A stretch of 64,000 nt of DNA from Aldehydirespirator sp965220485 (GCA_965220485.1 OZ244832.1:434001-498000), one strand, 5' to 3'; positions 8,113 through 17,035 are shown, numbered from the stretch's first letter. Notes: generated by a model from the sequence alone, not told the origin. Numbers and translations: made by a program.

Positions 8113-10369
8113 CCACACTGATGGTGTGCCATCCCTCGGCACCGTTGGGCCGGGGATTCACGTTCGTCCCGCTCTGGGTGTAGCCGTTGCCGTCGGTGGC
8201 GCGCACCTGGATCTGATACCGGCCCGTGAAGGAAGGCGTCCACTCCCGGTGCCATTGCACCCAGGTCTCGTCGCCGAGGGCCTGGCCCAGGCGGCACGGC
8301 ACCCAGTCCTCGTTGCCGATCCTGACCTCAACGCGTTCGATGCCGCGGGTTGGTGCCCAGGCGATGCCCGCAATCGAGGTTGTCTGGCCGGCCTTTAGCT
8401 TCTCCCTGTGCTTGGGGATGTCGATGCGGCTCTGGGTCTTGATCGGACCACGCTTGGACCATCCGCGCGGTATCCAGTAGCCGTCGAATCCGTCCCAGGT
8501 GGTGAGGTGGATCTCCTCGAGCCACTTGACCGCCGAGACGTAGCCGTAGAGGCCGGCCACCAACAACCGGGCCGGAAAGCCGTGAGCGGTCGGCAGGAGT
8601 TCGTTGTTCATCCCGATGGCGAGGATGGCGTTGCGGCCGTCGTGTACGAGTCCGGTGGGAAAGCCGGCGGTGAAGTCGTCCACCGAGCGGCCCACGACCT
8701 GATCGGCCCCCGACCTCACGCCGGCCCGCTCCAGCAGGGCGGCGAGCGGTACACCGGTCCATATCGCATTCCCGACGAGCCTGCCTCCCACGATATTGGA
8801 GACGCACGACAGCGTGATCACATCGTCGGACAGGTCCATGGCCAGGATGTCGTCGAAGGTGAGCTCGTGGGGCCGGTCCACCATGCCCGTGAAGCGCAGA
8901 CGCCAGCGGGCCGGATCAACCTGGGGCGTGACCAGGGCGGTGTCGATCCGGTAGAACTCGTCCCTTGGGGTGATGGGAGTGATGTAGGGCGAAATGCCCT
9001 GCACCTTGCCGTCGAGGGTGTCCAGGCGGGCCACCTGCTCCTGCACCGACAGGTTCCGGGACGGCTGGGTGGTGGTGGGTGCGGGTTCTTCGGGCTCTGC
9101 GGGCGACTCGGTGGTGGTGGGTGCGGGTTCTTCGGGCTCTGCGGGCGACTCGGTGGTGGTGGGTGCGGGTTCTTCGGGCTCCTCGGTCTGGGTCTGGGCT
9201 TGGGTGGTGGTGGGCGCACCTTGTTCGGGATCCGCGGGTTGTTCGGTGGTGGCTGCGGCTTGTTCGGGCTCGGTCTGGGTCTGGGCTTGGGTGGTGGTGG
9301 GCGCACTCTGTTCGGGATCCGCGGGTTGTTCGGTGGTGGCTGCGGCTTGTTCGGGCTCGGTCTGGGTCTGGGCTTGGGTGGTGGTGGGCGCACTCTGTTC
9401 GGGATCCGCGGGTTGTTCGGTGGTGGCTGCGGCTTGTTCGGGCTCGGTCTGGGTCTGGGCTTGGGTGGTGGTGGGCGATGAGCCGGCGGCGTCGGTGGCC
9501 GATGGTGTCGCGCTGAGCGGGTCCCCCGACGACGCGGCTGTAGCTCCGTCGGTCGGCTGGGGCTCGGTGACGGCCAGGCCCTGGTCGGTCCCGGCGTCCG
9601 GGGTTCTCGTCGGCAACGAGTAGGCCTGGCGCGCCTGTTCTGCGGCCGACTCCCCCCGCAAGCTCCGTCCCAGCCCGACCAAGCTGAGGGCGGTTGCCGC
9701 GGCCCCCGCCGCGTAGGCGAAGAACGACCGGCGTGTGCCGACCCGCTCGGGCGGCACGTCATCGTCGGCTTCGTCTTCCACGGCCGCATTCGCAGCCAGG
9801 CCGTCAGTGCCCTGGCGAAGGGCCGACGCCCGGCTCGCGAGGAACAGGGTGGTGGCCGCGCCCAGCGCGGCGGCTGCCAGCGCCACCAGCCACGAAGCCA
9901 CCGCGGGGCTCAGCGGATTTCGGGCCGCGGTCCAGCCGCCGACCAGCCCGAACAGCGCGAAGCCCCCGACGACCGCGAGGCGCCGGCCGCGGGCCGCTTC
10001 GCGGCCGAGGATCCCGCAGATCACGAGAGACAGCACGACGATGCCCACCGTGAGCACGGTCTTCTGGCTGGCACCGATGTTGGCGATGCTGAAGGCCACG
10101 ACATCGCCGGGCGTGTAGTCGGTGACCATCTCGCCCACCGCGATCACCAGTGACGGGATGGTCTCGCTGATGCCCTCGATCAGCTCGCCGAAGCCCAGCG
10201 CCACCGCGGCGCCTGAGACCCCGGCGACGAAGCCCGCCAAACCGGTTGCCTTGCGGCCGCGGCGATCCGGCTGCGGTGGGCGCGGGCGCGCTCGTGCGAC
10301 GAATCCTGCCAAACCGGCTGCCTTGCGGCCTTTCGGCGACGGGTGATCCTCAGGTGCAGGCTCTCCCAT
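8096..10369 (-). CDS. Membrane-anchored molybdopterin oxidoreductase, sulfite-oxidase family (paralogue 2) with repetitive linker
   Basis: The 757-residue protein starts at the ATG 10369, 25 bp from a divergent start. Order: four or so membrane segments (SIANIGASQKTVLTVGIVVL, GLVGGWTAARNPLSPAVAS), a GTRRSFFAYAAGA helix, then a long disordered linker. The linker is made of 29-residue repeats (TTQAQTQTEPEQ, AAATTEQPADPEQSAP) and 14-residue repeats (TTESPAEPEEPAPT). The Mo domain follows, with LSCVSNIVGGRLVGNAIWTG carrying the Mo-ligand Cys, and a dimerisation domain ends the protein. It is strongly similar to the product of 3630-5363 outside the linker, so the pair arose by duplication. The linker probably holds the catalytic domain away from the membrane. 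It is followed by the acyl-CoA synthetase with overlap. Confidence 0.9.
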   Translation of the reverse strand: MGEPAPEDHPSPKGRKAAGLAGFVARARPRPPQPDRRGRKATGLAGFVAGVSGAAVALGFGELIEGISETIPSLVIAVGEMVTDYTPGDVVAFSIANIGASQKTVLTVGIVVLSLVICGILGREAARGRRLAVVGGFALFGLVGGWTAARNPLSPAVASWLVALAAAALGAATTLFLASRASALRQGTDGLAANAAVEDEADDDVPPERVGTRRSFFAYAAGAAATALSLVGLGRSLRGESAAEQARQAYSLPTRTPDAGTDQGLAVTEPQPTDGATAASSGDPLSATPSATDAAGSSPTTTQAQTQTEPEQAAATTEQPADPEQSAPTTTQAQTQTEPEQAAATTEQPADPEQSAPTTTQAQTQTEPEQAAATTEQPADPEQGAPTTTQAQTQTEEPEEPAPTTTESPAEPEEPAPTTTESPAEPEEPAPTTTQPSRNLSVQEQVARLDTLDGKVQGISPYITPITPRDEFYRIDTALVTPQVDPARWRLRFTGMVDRPHELTFDDILAMDLSDDVITLSCVSNIVGGRLVGNAIWTGVPLAALLERAGVRSGADQVVGRSVDDFTAGFPTGLVHDGRNAILAIGMNNELLPTAHGFPARLLVAGLYGYVSAVKWLEEIHLTTWDGFDGYWIPRGWSKRGPIKTQSRIDIPKHREKLKAGQTTSIAGIAWAPTRGIERVEVRIGNEDWVPCRLGQALGDETWVQWHREWTPSFTGRYQIQVRATDGNGYTQSGTNVNPRPNGAEGWHTISVDVRSR
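9068..9475 (-). repeat. Tandem coding repeats (42-bp and 87-bp units) in the linker of sulfite-oxidase-like paralogue 2
   Basis: GGTGCGGG-type landmarks recur at 42-bp spacing (9079, 9121, 9163). GGGCGCAC landmarks recur at 87-bp spacing (about 9213, 9300, 9387). Both periods are multiples of three, so copy number can vary without loss of frame. The encoded units are 14 and 29 residues, rich in Thr, Gln, Glu and Pro. Confidence 0.9.
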
Positions 10370-10380
10370 TGCGGCGATTG

Positions 10381-10386
10381 TACGCT
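10381..10386 (+). promoter_or_regulatory. Candidate -10 box for leaderless acyl-CoA dehydrogenase transcript
   Basis: TACGCT ends 8 bp before the ATG at 10395, which places transcription start at or next to the start codon. No Shine-Dalgarno sequence is visible. Confidence 0.5.
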
Positions 10387-10394
10387 CCGGCCGA

Positions 10395-11606
10395 ATGGAT
10401 TTTCGGTCCGATCCGACGCTCGGCAGCTTCGCAGACGAGGTGCGCACCTGGCTCGAGGAGCACCTTGTCGACGAGTTCGGCCAATACCGGGGCCGCGGCC
10501 TCACCGGTCAGGAGGACGTGCCGGTCGAGGTGCAGATTGCCTGGGAGCGCGAGCTCGCGTCGGGTGGATGGCTAGGGCTCGACTTTCCGGAATGGATCGG
10601 AGGGCGGGGCTGCACGCTGGCTCAGCAGGTCGTGTTCTTCAACACCTACACCGAGGCCCGCGCTCCCGGCCGCCTTCCCAACATGGGCATGACACTGCTC
10701 GGGCCCACGCTGATGGCGTTCGGATCAATCCAGCAGCAGCAGCGATTCGTGCCTGCCATACTCTCGGGAGAGGAGCTGTGGTGCCAGGGCTACTCCGAGC
10801 CCGGCGCGGGGAGCGACCTCGCCGGCGTAGCCACAAGAGCGACCAGGCGAGACGACCAGTGGGTGATCAACGGTCAGAAGGTGTGGACCTCGCTGGCGCA
10901 GCATGCCGACTGGATCTTCGCGCTCGTCCGCACCGCCGCTGGCTCGTCGCGCCACGCCGGGCTCAGCTATCTGCTCGTTCCCATGGATCAGCCCGGAATC
11001 GAGATCCGGCCCATCACCCAGCTCACCGGCGGTGTCGAGTTCAACGAGACGTTCTTCAACGGTGCCGTCACCGAGGCGGACCTGGTGGTGGGCGGCGAGG
11101 GCAACGGCTGGAAAGTGGCTATGGGCACCCTTGCTTTCGAGCGGGGGGCGAGCACTCTGGGCCAGCAACTGAGCTTCCGCCAGGAGTTCGACTCACTGCT
11201 GTCGGAGGCCAGAGCCTTGGACCGCATCGACTGCGGCGTGCTGCGATCGGAGCTGGTGCAGTGCCACATCGAGCTTGAGATCCTGCGCTTCAACCAGATG
11301 CGGCTGCTTACCTCGCTCACCCACGACCAGCTCGCCGGCCCCGAGCAATCGATAGGCAAGCTCTACTGGGCGTCGTGGCACCGGCGCCTGGGAGATCTGG
11401 CCATGAGGGTGCGAGGCACGGCGTCGATGGTGGCCGAGCCGGCCCAAGGCGCCCACACCGGCGAGGGCGGGCTGGACTACCGACTCGACCGATGGCAGCG
11501 CACGTTCCTCTACTCGCGGGCTCACACGATCTACGGGGGAAGCAGCGAGATACAGCGCAATATAATTGGAGAGCGGGTTCTGGGCCTGCCGCGGGAGCCA
11601 CGGTAG
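10395..11606 (+). CDS. Acyl-CoA dehydrogenase family protein
   Basis: This 403-residue flavoprotein should oxidise an acyl-CoA at the alpha-beta bond using FAD. The family motif YSEPGAGSDLAGVATRA lies near residue 133, with QKVWTSLAQHADWIFALVRT after it. The C-terminus shows the FAD/tetramer motif YGGSSEIQRNIIGERVLGLP. The length is typical. It is divergent from the second sulfite-oxidase-like gene, with only 25 bp between start codons, so the promoters overlap. It sits among acyl-CoA synthetase and crotonase genes, which fits acyl-CoA degradation. The exact substrate is unknown. Confidence 0.92.
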   Translation: MDFRSDPTLGSFADEVRTWLEEHLVDEFGQYRGRGLTGQEDVPVEVQIAWERELASGGWLGLDFPEWIGGRGCTLAQQVVFFNTYTEARAPGRLPNMGMTLLGPTLMAFGSIQQQQRFVPAILSGEELWCQGYSEPGAGSDLAGVATRATRRDDQWVINGQKVWTSLAQHADWIFALVRTAAGSSRHAGLSYLLVPMDQPGIEIRPITQLTGGVEFNETFFNGAVTEADLVVGGEGNGWKVAMGTLAFERGASTLGQQLSFRQEFDSLLSEARALDRIDCGVLRSELVQCHIELEILRFNQMRLLTSLTHDQLAGPEQSIGKLYWASWHRRLGDLAMRVRGTASMVAEPAQGAHTGEGGLDYRLDRWQRTFLYSRAHTIYGGSSEIQRNIIGERVLGLPREPR

Positions 11607-11669
11607 GCGCACACGAGCCCGATACGCTGCGGGTAACCGAGTGGGGGAAATCGAGCGGAGGGAGAGGCG

Positions 11670-12506
11670 ATGGGCCGTCTCAGCAACACTTGGCAGCTGG
11701 CCAAGATCTCGTGGGCGGTGCTGAAGAAGGATCGGGAGCTGCTGTGGATCCCGGTGCTGTCGTTCTTGACGTCGGCGGCGGTGATCGTGGTCGTACTCGC
11801 GGTGACGTTCATCACGCTGTCCACCACTTCCTCTCACGGCGGAACCGAAATGGAAGTCAACCCCGCGATCATCGTGTTGTTCGTGGTGGCGGCCATGGTT
11901 CTGGGCGTCATCGCGGTGTTCTTCAACGGTGCGCTGGTCGCTGGAGCCCACGAGCGGCTTACCGGGGGCGACCCGACGGTGCGCAGCGCGGTCGGCCGGG
12001 CATTCACACGCATCGGCGGGCTGGTCCCGTGGGCGCTCATCACCACGACGGTGGGACTGGTTCTGCAGGCGCTGCGGGAGCGGGCGGGCTTTCTCGGGCG
12101 GATCGTCACCCACATGCTGGAGATGGCCTGGGAAGTGGTGACCTTCCTGACCGTCCCAGCCATCATCATCGACAACACCGGCGCCATCGAGGGTCTGAAG
12201 CGGTCCGCGTCGCTGCTGCGTCACACATGGGGTGAGAACATCGCGGCCCGGGTCGGGTTCGGTCTCCTCGGCTTCGTTCTCATTCTCCCGGCTGTGGCTG
12301 TGGCCGCGCTCTTCATCGCGTCGGGATGGCAGGTGCTGATGGCGGTGGGCTTGATCGTGGCGGCGGCCTGGGTGGCGGTGGTAGTGGTAGTGCTCACCGC
12401 TCTGAACGCCATCTTCCAGACGGCGCTGTACCTCTACGCCACCACGGGGACGGCGCCGTCCGGCTTCGAGCAGGCCCCCCTGGCCCAGACCTTCGTCCAG
12501 AAGTAG
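11670..12506 (+). CDS. Integral membrane protein, DUF6159-like
   Basis: The 278-residue protein starts with GRLSNTWQLAKISWAVLKKD, a cytosolic amphipathic segment, followed by about six membrane helices (for example WIPVLSFLTSAAVIVVVLAV and WVAVVVVVLTALNAIFQTAL). The pattern of N-terminal W(x)L(A)K and the P-rich WIPVLS segment resembles the DUF6159 family, whose role is not established. A good ribosome-binding site (GGAGGGAG) lies 5 bp before the ATG. A -10-like TACGCT at 11623 could serve as promoter. The gene converges with the crotonase at 12556. Confidence 0.7.
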   Translation: MGRLSNTWQLAKISWAVLKKDRELLWIPVLSFLTSAAVIVVVLAVTFITLSTTSSHGGTEMEVNPAIIVLFVVAAMVLGVIAVFFNGALVAGAHERLTGGDPTVRSAVGRAFTRIGGLVPWALITTTVGLVLQALRERAGFLGRIVTHMLEMAWEVVTFLTVPAIIIDNTGAIEGLKRSASLLRHTWGENIAARVGFGLLGFVLILPAVAVAALFIASGWQVLMAVGLIVAAAWVAVVVVVLTALNAIFQTALYLYATTGTAPSGFEQAPLAQTFVQK

Positions 12507-12555
12507 CCGCCGGACGAGCGGCACGGCGGGCCGCAGACCGGAAGGATCGGATCGC

Positions 12556-13524
12556 TCAGACGATCGTGTCCACCAGGCCCCAGTCCAGCGCGGTGGCCGG
12601 ATCAAGCTCGGCGTCGGTGAGCAGCCACCAGAGCGTGCGCTGGCAACCGATGCGGGCCGGGATGCTCACCGTGCCCCCCGCGCCCGGTATCAAGCCCATG
12701 GACAGCTCCGGCAGCAGGAATCGGGCCCGCTCGGTGGCCGTGACCGTGGCGCACAGAGCGGCCAACTCGATGCCTGCTCCCACGCAGGCGCCGTCGATGC
12801 GGGCTGTGCTCCGGTGCGAGACCGCGGCCAGCCAGGGCGCGGCGTTGGCCCGGCTGCGGATCAGGTGCGCAGTGGCAGGATCCGAGACCGTGCCGAACTC
12901 GGCCGGATCGCCCCCGGCGCAGAAATTGCCAGCCGCGCCGGTTATCACTATGGGGCGGTCGTCGGCACCCGCCTGCAGCGCCTTGAGAACGTCGACGAGT
13001 TGGTCGCGCATGGCCGCGTCGAACAGGTTGAGCAGGCGGGGACGGTTGAGCGTGACTGTCACCGAGGCGCCGTCGTCGGTCACTTCGATGCGGGGCTGAT
13101 CGGTGTCCCGCCGGGTTCGACGTCCCCGCTGTGCCAGCCAGCGGGCGTGCTCCGGGCCGGCCTGGAGGGTGGCGTAGGCGAGGCTCTCGACCAGCAGAGC
13201 GTCGGACAGGCTGAGCCGGGTACAGAGGCGCAGCGTCTGGGCCGCCACCACTGAGACTTGCGGGTTGGCCCGCAGCCCTTCGAGCACCGGGTCGGGGTCG
13301 TCGAGCGCCAGATCCCACGACTGGCCCCCGGCGCCCACGGCGATCGATACCACCGGCAGCCCGGCCAGCGCCGTGCCCACGTCGTCGGCGGGGTCGTCGC
13401 CCACGCCCACGACCACCGCGGGCCCATCGGCGGCAGCTGCGATGCCGTCCAGCACCAGCCGGTCGAAGTCGACGGAGGCGACTGCGGCCCTGGCCTCCTC
13501 CAACGGCCAGATCCCACTGTGCAC
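12556..13524 (-). CDS. Crotonase-fold protein (enoyl-CoA hydratase/isomerase family) with extended N-terminus
   Basis: In this 322-residue protein the C-terminal 190 residues are a crotonase domain: LNRPRLLNLFDAAMRDQL, ITGAAGNFCAGGDPAEFG (oxyanion-hole segment) and DGACVGAGIELAALCATV, then ELSMGLIPGAGGTVSIPARI. In the last segment the usual catalytic Glu region is Leu/Ile/Pro-rich but retains a Glu before LSMG. The first 125 residues look like a degenerate crotonase half (PVVSIAVGAGGQSWDLA, SDALLVESLAYATLQAGPE), suggesting an internal duplication. The likely role is hydration or isomerisation of an enoyl-CoA together with the adjacent synthetase and CoA transferase. The specific reaction is uncertain. 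Confidence 0.8.
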   Translation of the reverse strand: MHSGIWPLEEARAAVASVDFDRLVLDGIAAAADGPAVVVGVGDDPADDVGTALAGLPVVSIAVGAGGQSWDLALDDPDPVLEGLRANPQVSVVAAQTLRLCTRLSLSDALLVESLAYATLQAGPEHARWLAQRGRRTRRDTDQPRIEVTDDGASVTVTLNRPRLLNLFDAAMRDQLVDVLKALQAGADDRPIVITGAAGNFCAGGDPAEFGTVSDPATAHLIRSRANAAPWLAAVSHRSTARIDGACVGAGIELAALCATVTATERARFLLPELSMGLIPGAGGTVSIPARIGCQRTLWWLLTDAELDPATALDWGLVDTIV

Positions 13525-13549
13525 GACTAGCTGCCCCGGGGAAACGCTT

Positions 13550-13726
13550 CAACGTCTCGCTGTGCGGCGTTGTGTTTCCCGCTCTTGTTCGCTGCGCTCA
13601 CGGGCCGCTCGGGCCACGGTTGTGTTTCCCGCTCTTGTTCGCGGCGCTCACGGGCCGCTCGGGCCGCGGCCTCGCTCGGCGCCTCGCGACGATCCTCATC
13701 AACCGCTGCCTATCCGCTCGGCCTCT
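13550..13726 (-). repeat. Long border-repeat element with an internal 50-bp tandem duplication
   Basis: The element lies in the 208-bp gap between the crotonase start and the stop of acyl-CoA synthetase 2. On the minus strand it begins AGAGGCCGAGCGGATAGGC, 6 bp after the synthetase stop codon. The core (GCGGCCCGTGAGCGCAGCGA, one mismatch in one copy) is present twice, in units starting at about 13570 and 13620. Nothing else is visible in this gap. Confidence 0.85.
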
Positions 13727-13732
13727 GGATGC

Positions 13733-15247
13733 TCAGTCCGGTGGGACCGTCTCGAGGGCGAAGCGCTGTCGCAGCTGGCGACGAACCAGCTTGCCGGTGT
13801 CGTTGTACGGCAGCTCGTCGACGAACTCCACGCGGGTCGGGACGCGACTGGACCGCAGCCGGACCCGCACCAACTCCCGGAGGTTTTCGGCGTCCGGCAC
13901 CGGGGAGCGGGCGATGACACATACCGCAACCTCCTCGCCCCATTCCCGGCTGGGTACGGCGAACGCGGCCGCGTCGATCACGGCGGGATGAGTGAGCAGC
14001 ACATCCTCTATCTCACCGGGCGACATGTTCTCTCCGCCGCGGATGATGATGTCGTCGTTGCGTCCGTGCACCCACAGGTAGCCGGCCTCGTCTACGTGAC
14101 CGCTGTCGCGGGTGCAGAACCAGCCGCCGTCGTCGAGCTGCGATCCGTCCTCGGCGTACTCGCCGGCCACCTGCTCGCCCCTCACCCAGATCTCTCCGCC
14201 CGCTCCGGTGTCGGCCTCGGCACCGTCGGCGCCCCTCACCGAGACCTCCACCCCCGGCAAGGGCCGGCCCGCCGACGACAGTCTGGCTCTGGTGGCGGGG
14301 TCGTCGGAGGATACCGCCCGGCGGTGGTCGTCGGGTCCGAGCACGCACACCGTGGAGCTTGTCTCGGTGAGTCCATAGGCGTGGGAGAAGGCCGCGGCCG
14401 GGAACAGTTCCAGCGCCCGCTCCACCACCGCGCGGTGCGACTTGCCCCCGCCGTAGGACACGAAACGGACCGACCCGAGGGTCTCGCCCCGGCGGTCGAG
14501 GGCGTCGACGATGCGGGCCAGCATCGTGGGCACGAGCATGGCGTGAGTGACGCCTTGGGAGCGGACCAGGTCGATCCAGGCGTCCGGGTCGAACCTGTTC
14601 AGAGGCACGATCCGGCGCCCGGAATAGACCTGCGAGAGCTGCGCCGCCACCGAGGCGATGTGGTAGGGCGGCACGGCCAGGATGTGGGCCTCGTCGGTGC
14701 CGGCCGACGCGAACTCGACTGTGCCGAAGATGTAGGACACCAGGTGCCGGTGGCGCAGGACCGCGGACTTGGGCGGCCCGGAGGTGCCGCTGGTGTACAG
14801 CAGGGCGGCCGGGGCGTCGGGATCCATGGGCCAATCGCCGGACTGGGCGGGATCCGCGCCGCCGCCAGGATCGTCGAGGAGGGCGTCCCGTTCCACGATC
14901 TCCAGCCCGTCGGCCCCTGCCAGCCGGTGCGCGCCGTCGCCGCCCGTCACCGCCAGGGCCGGAGCGGCCCGCTCGGCCAGCTGCCGCAGTTCGTCGTCGG
15001 CGAGCCGGTAGTTGATCGGCACATAGGGTACGCCGGCCCAAGCTGCTCCGAAGAGGGTGACGGGCAGGACGGTGCCGGGCTCGTCGCACAGCACCAGCCG
15101 CTCGGCCTGCGACGCTCGCAGACGCCCGGCGAGGGCCGCGGCGCTGTCCATCAGGCCACCGCAGGTGACGCCCCCGTCGTGCGGACCCACCGCCACCCGG
15201 TCGTCCATGGCGGCGGCCGCCATCTCCAGCAGCATCATTACGTTCAT
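13733..15247 (-). CDS. AMP-forming acyl-CoA synthetase
   Basis: The protein is 504 residues long, starting at the ATG 15247 (MNVMMLLEMAAAAMDDRVAV). The frame stays open further upstream, but only over the neighbouring small gene. Adenylation motifs: ALLYTSGTSGPPKSAVLRHR (A3), AYGLTETSSTVCVLGP (A5), GGWFCTRDSGHVDEAGYLWV (A7), GRNDDIIIRGGENMSPGEIE (A8) and ELPYNDTGKLVRRQL with the C-terminal catalytic Lys (A10). It activates an unknown carboxylate to acyl-CoA. It lies 80 bp downstream of a small conserved gene on the same strand, a likely two-gene operon. The synthetase is followed by the border repeat. Confidence 0.9.
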   Translation of the reverse strand: MNVMMLLEMAAAAMDDRVAVGPHDGGVTCGGLMDSAAALAGRLRASQAERLVLCDEPGTVLPVTLFGAAWAGVPYVPINYRLADDELRQLAERAAPALAVTGGDGAHRLAGADGLEIVERDALLDDPGGGADPAQSGDWPMDPDAPAALLYTSGTSGPPKSAVLRHRHLVSYIFGTVEFASAGTDEAHILAVPPYHIASVAAQLSQVYSGRRIVPLNRFDPDAWIDLVRSQGVTHAMLVPTMLARIVDALDRRGETLGSVRFVSYGGGKSHRAVVERALELFPAAAFSHAYGLTETSSTVCVLGPDDHRRAVSSDDPATRARLSSAGRPLPGVEVSVRGADGAEADTGAGGEIWVRGEQVAGEYAEDGSQLDDGGWFCTRDSGHVDEAGYLWVHGRNDDIIIRGGENMSPGEIEDVLLTHPAVIDAAAFAVPSREWGEEVAVCVIARSPVPDAENLRELVRVRLRSSRVPTRVEFVDELPYNDTGKLVRRQLRQRFALETVPPD

Positions 15248-15327
15248 CGCAGCACACCCGGGCGAGCCGACCGCCGTTTGTAGGCCGGTAGGGACATGAG
15301 GTGCTGGCTCACCGGCGGCGCGGCCGC

Positions 15328-15633
15328 TCAGTCCGAGGCAGGCAGCGGCTTCGTCACCTTCACGGCTAGCGGCACGCCGCCGAGGCCAAGAGAGCCTCCG
15401 CCGGTTTTGGTGCATAAGACTTCCACCGTCTCGGCGGGGTCGCCGTAACGCTTGCCTAGAAGGGTTCCCTCCGATGCGTCGGCGCTGGGTTCGCCGGTCC
15501 GCTCGGCCGAGCCGGCCCGCACCATGAGAGCTCCGCCGCAGGTGAGCTCGGCCGGTCCTGCGCCCTTCACCACGATGACTTCCGTGGCGCACACCGTGCT
15601 CTGGAATCGGGCGCCGGGCCGCAGCTCCACCAT
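15328..15633 (-). CDS. Small conserved actinobacterial-type protein linked to an acyl-CoA synthetase
   Basis: The product is 101 residues from the ATG at 15633 (MVELRPGARFQSTVCATEVI); an alternative ATG at 15663 adds 10 residues. Features include VCATEVIVVKG, AELTCGGALMV, GTLLGKRYGDPAETVEVLCT and a C-terminal LAVKVTKPLPASD, a compact beta-rich pattern with three cysteines. I recall similar short proteins next to acyl-CoA synthetases in other Actinobacteria, but I cannot name a function. It lies directly upstream of the synthetase at 13733-15247 and divergent from a CoA transferase, which suggests a role with the synthetase. Confidence 0.75.
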   Translation of the reverse strand: MVELRPGARFQSTVCATEVIVVKGAGPAELTCGGALMVRAGSAERTGEPSADASEGTLLGKRYGDPAETVEVLCTKTGGGSLGLGGVPLAVKVTKPLPASD

Positions 15634-15735
15634 TTCTCCCTCCTGCGCCGTAGTCGACTTCACGCGGGACCGAATCCGGTTCTCCCCGCGGCCACCCCAT
15701 TGTGACCTACCGAAGGGCGGCGCCCAACCTCACGC

Positions 15736-15741
15736 TACCTT
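15736..15741 (+). promoter_or_regulatory. Candidate -10 box for leaderless CoA-transferase transcript
   Basis: TACCTT ends 7 bp before the GTG at 15749. Its placement matches the other leaderless-type starts in the window, and it also decides the start choice for that gene. Confidence 0.45.
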
Positions 15742-15748
15742 CGCTGTC

Positions 15749-16975
15749 GTGCTCGCAATCGAACCCGCCGGCCTCGGCGACGATGCCTGCGTCAAGGCGT
15801 GGGGTGAGTCGGGAGCGATGCACCTGACCGGGCCGGCGTCGGATTCGCCCTCGGTGTCGCCCGCGGGGATTGTGCGCCCCCTGTTCGGCCTGGGCGACGC
15901 TCTGGCCTCGGCTACGCGTCGTTTGGGCGCAGAGGTCAAGGTGGATACCTTGGCACTGACTGCTCAGCGGGCCGCCTTCACGGGCTTCGGCCGCGACGGA
16001 TCTCGCAGCGTTGGCGGGTACTCGCAGATGGTGCGGGCACGGAACGGCTGGGTGGTCTTGAGCCTTCCCAGGCCGTCGGACGTGGACGCGCTGCCCGCGC
16101 TAGTGGGTGCGGCGGTGAATCCCGGTGACTGGGACGAGATAGAGAGTCGGATTGCCGCGATGGCCGCAGCCGAGGTGGTGGAGCAGGGATCGGTGCTGGG
16201 ACTCGCAGTGGCCGCGATCGGCGCCATCCCCGTCCCGCAACGGCCGTGGTCAGTCCAGTGCGAGGGTCCGGGGCGTCCTCGGCGCGACAGGGCGCCGGTG
16301 GTCGTGGATCTCACGAGCCTTTGGGCCGGGCCGTTGGCGGGCGCGCTGCTGGCTGAGGCCGGCTGCCGGGTGCTCAAGGTGGAATCGGAGCTTCGGCCCG
16401 ATGGCGCCCGCCGGGGTCCAGCCGGGTTCTTCGACTTGCTGAACGACTGCAAAGAGCACCTGAGTCTCGCTCTGCCCGAGCGCGAGGCCCTAGACAAACT
16501 GCGGGAGTTGATCGCCGGCGCCGATGTGGTGCTGGAGGCCAGCCGGCCCCGCGTCATGCAGCAGTGGGGGATCGACCCCGACGATGTGGTGGCCGCAGGC
16601 ACGGCTTGGGTGTCGATCACCGGGCACGGACGCCGCGGGCGGCACAGCAACCGGGTCGCCTTCGGCGACGACGCCGCGGCCTCCGGAGGACTGGTGGTGC
16701 CGGGCGATCCGCCCATGTTCGTGGGTGACGCCATTGCCGATCCCATCGCCGGTGTGGCCGCAGCGTCGGCGGCGGCACAACTCCTGTCCGAGCGCCGCGC
16801 GGCTCTCGTGGATGTCTCGCTCGCAGGCGTGTCCGCCTGGGTCGTCGGCCTCGCCGGCAATGGGATCGAGCGGCCCGTGGTGCGCCAAGGCTCGGGCTGG
16901 GCAGTGGAGCTCGCGGCCGGACGGGTCGAGGTGAGGGCGCCCTCGGTGGTGGCAGCCTCCTCTTCGGTTCTGTGA
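15749..16975 (+). CDS. CaiB/BaiF-type (class III) CoA transferase family protein
   Basis: The product is 408 residues from the GTG at 15749; longer readings run through the divergent promoter. The class III CoA-transferase core is visible in VVVDLTSLWAGPLAGALLAE, GCRVLKVESELRPDGAR, FFDLLNDCKEHLSLALPERE, ADVVLEASRPRVMQQWGIDP and WVSITGHGRRGR followed by FGDDAAASGG. Members move CoA between acids without a covalent anhydride. The N-terminal 180 residues precede the core and may correspond to a rearranged or divergent small domain. Neighbouring synthetase, carboxyltransferase and crotonase genes suggest acyl-CoA metabolism. The specific substrate pair is unknown. Confidence 0.82.
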   Translation: MLAIEPAGLGDDACVKAWGESGAMHLTGPASDSPSVSPAGIVRPLFGLGDALASATRRLGAEVKVDTLALTAQRAAFTGFGRDGSRSVGGYSQMVRARNGWVVLSLPRPSDVDALPALVGAAVNPGDWDEIESRIAAMAAAEVVEQGSVLGLAVAAIGAIPVPQRPWSVQCEGPGRPRRDRAPVVVDLTSLWAGPLAGALLAEAGCRVLKVESELRPDGARRGPAGFFDLLNDCKEHLSLALPEREALDKLRELIAGADVVLEASRPRVMQQWGIDPDDVVAAGTAWVSITGHGRRGRHSNRVAFGDDAAASGGLVVPGDPPMFVGDAIADPIAGVAAASAAAQLLSERRAALVDVSLAGVSAWVVGLAGNGIERPVVRQGSGWAVELAAGRVEVRAPSVVAASSSVL

Positions 16976-17035
16976 GCAGGTGTGCGGCTGTGGGCGCGGT
17001 TCTACTCGCAGAAGGGCTCCGCTACCGTGACTGAC

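Noticed and set aside
8408..9481. 357-codon plus-strand frame rich in Gly
   Set aside because: It mirrors the linker repeats of the sulfite-oxidase-like gene on the minus strand and has no recognisable domain.
11193..12605. 470-codon minus-strand frame
   Set aside because: Antisense to the acyl-CoA dehydrogenase and the DUF6159-like gene; composition is Arg/His-rich and no motif is visible.
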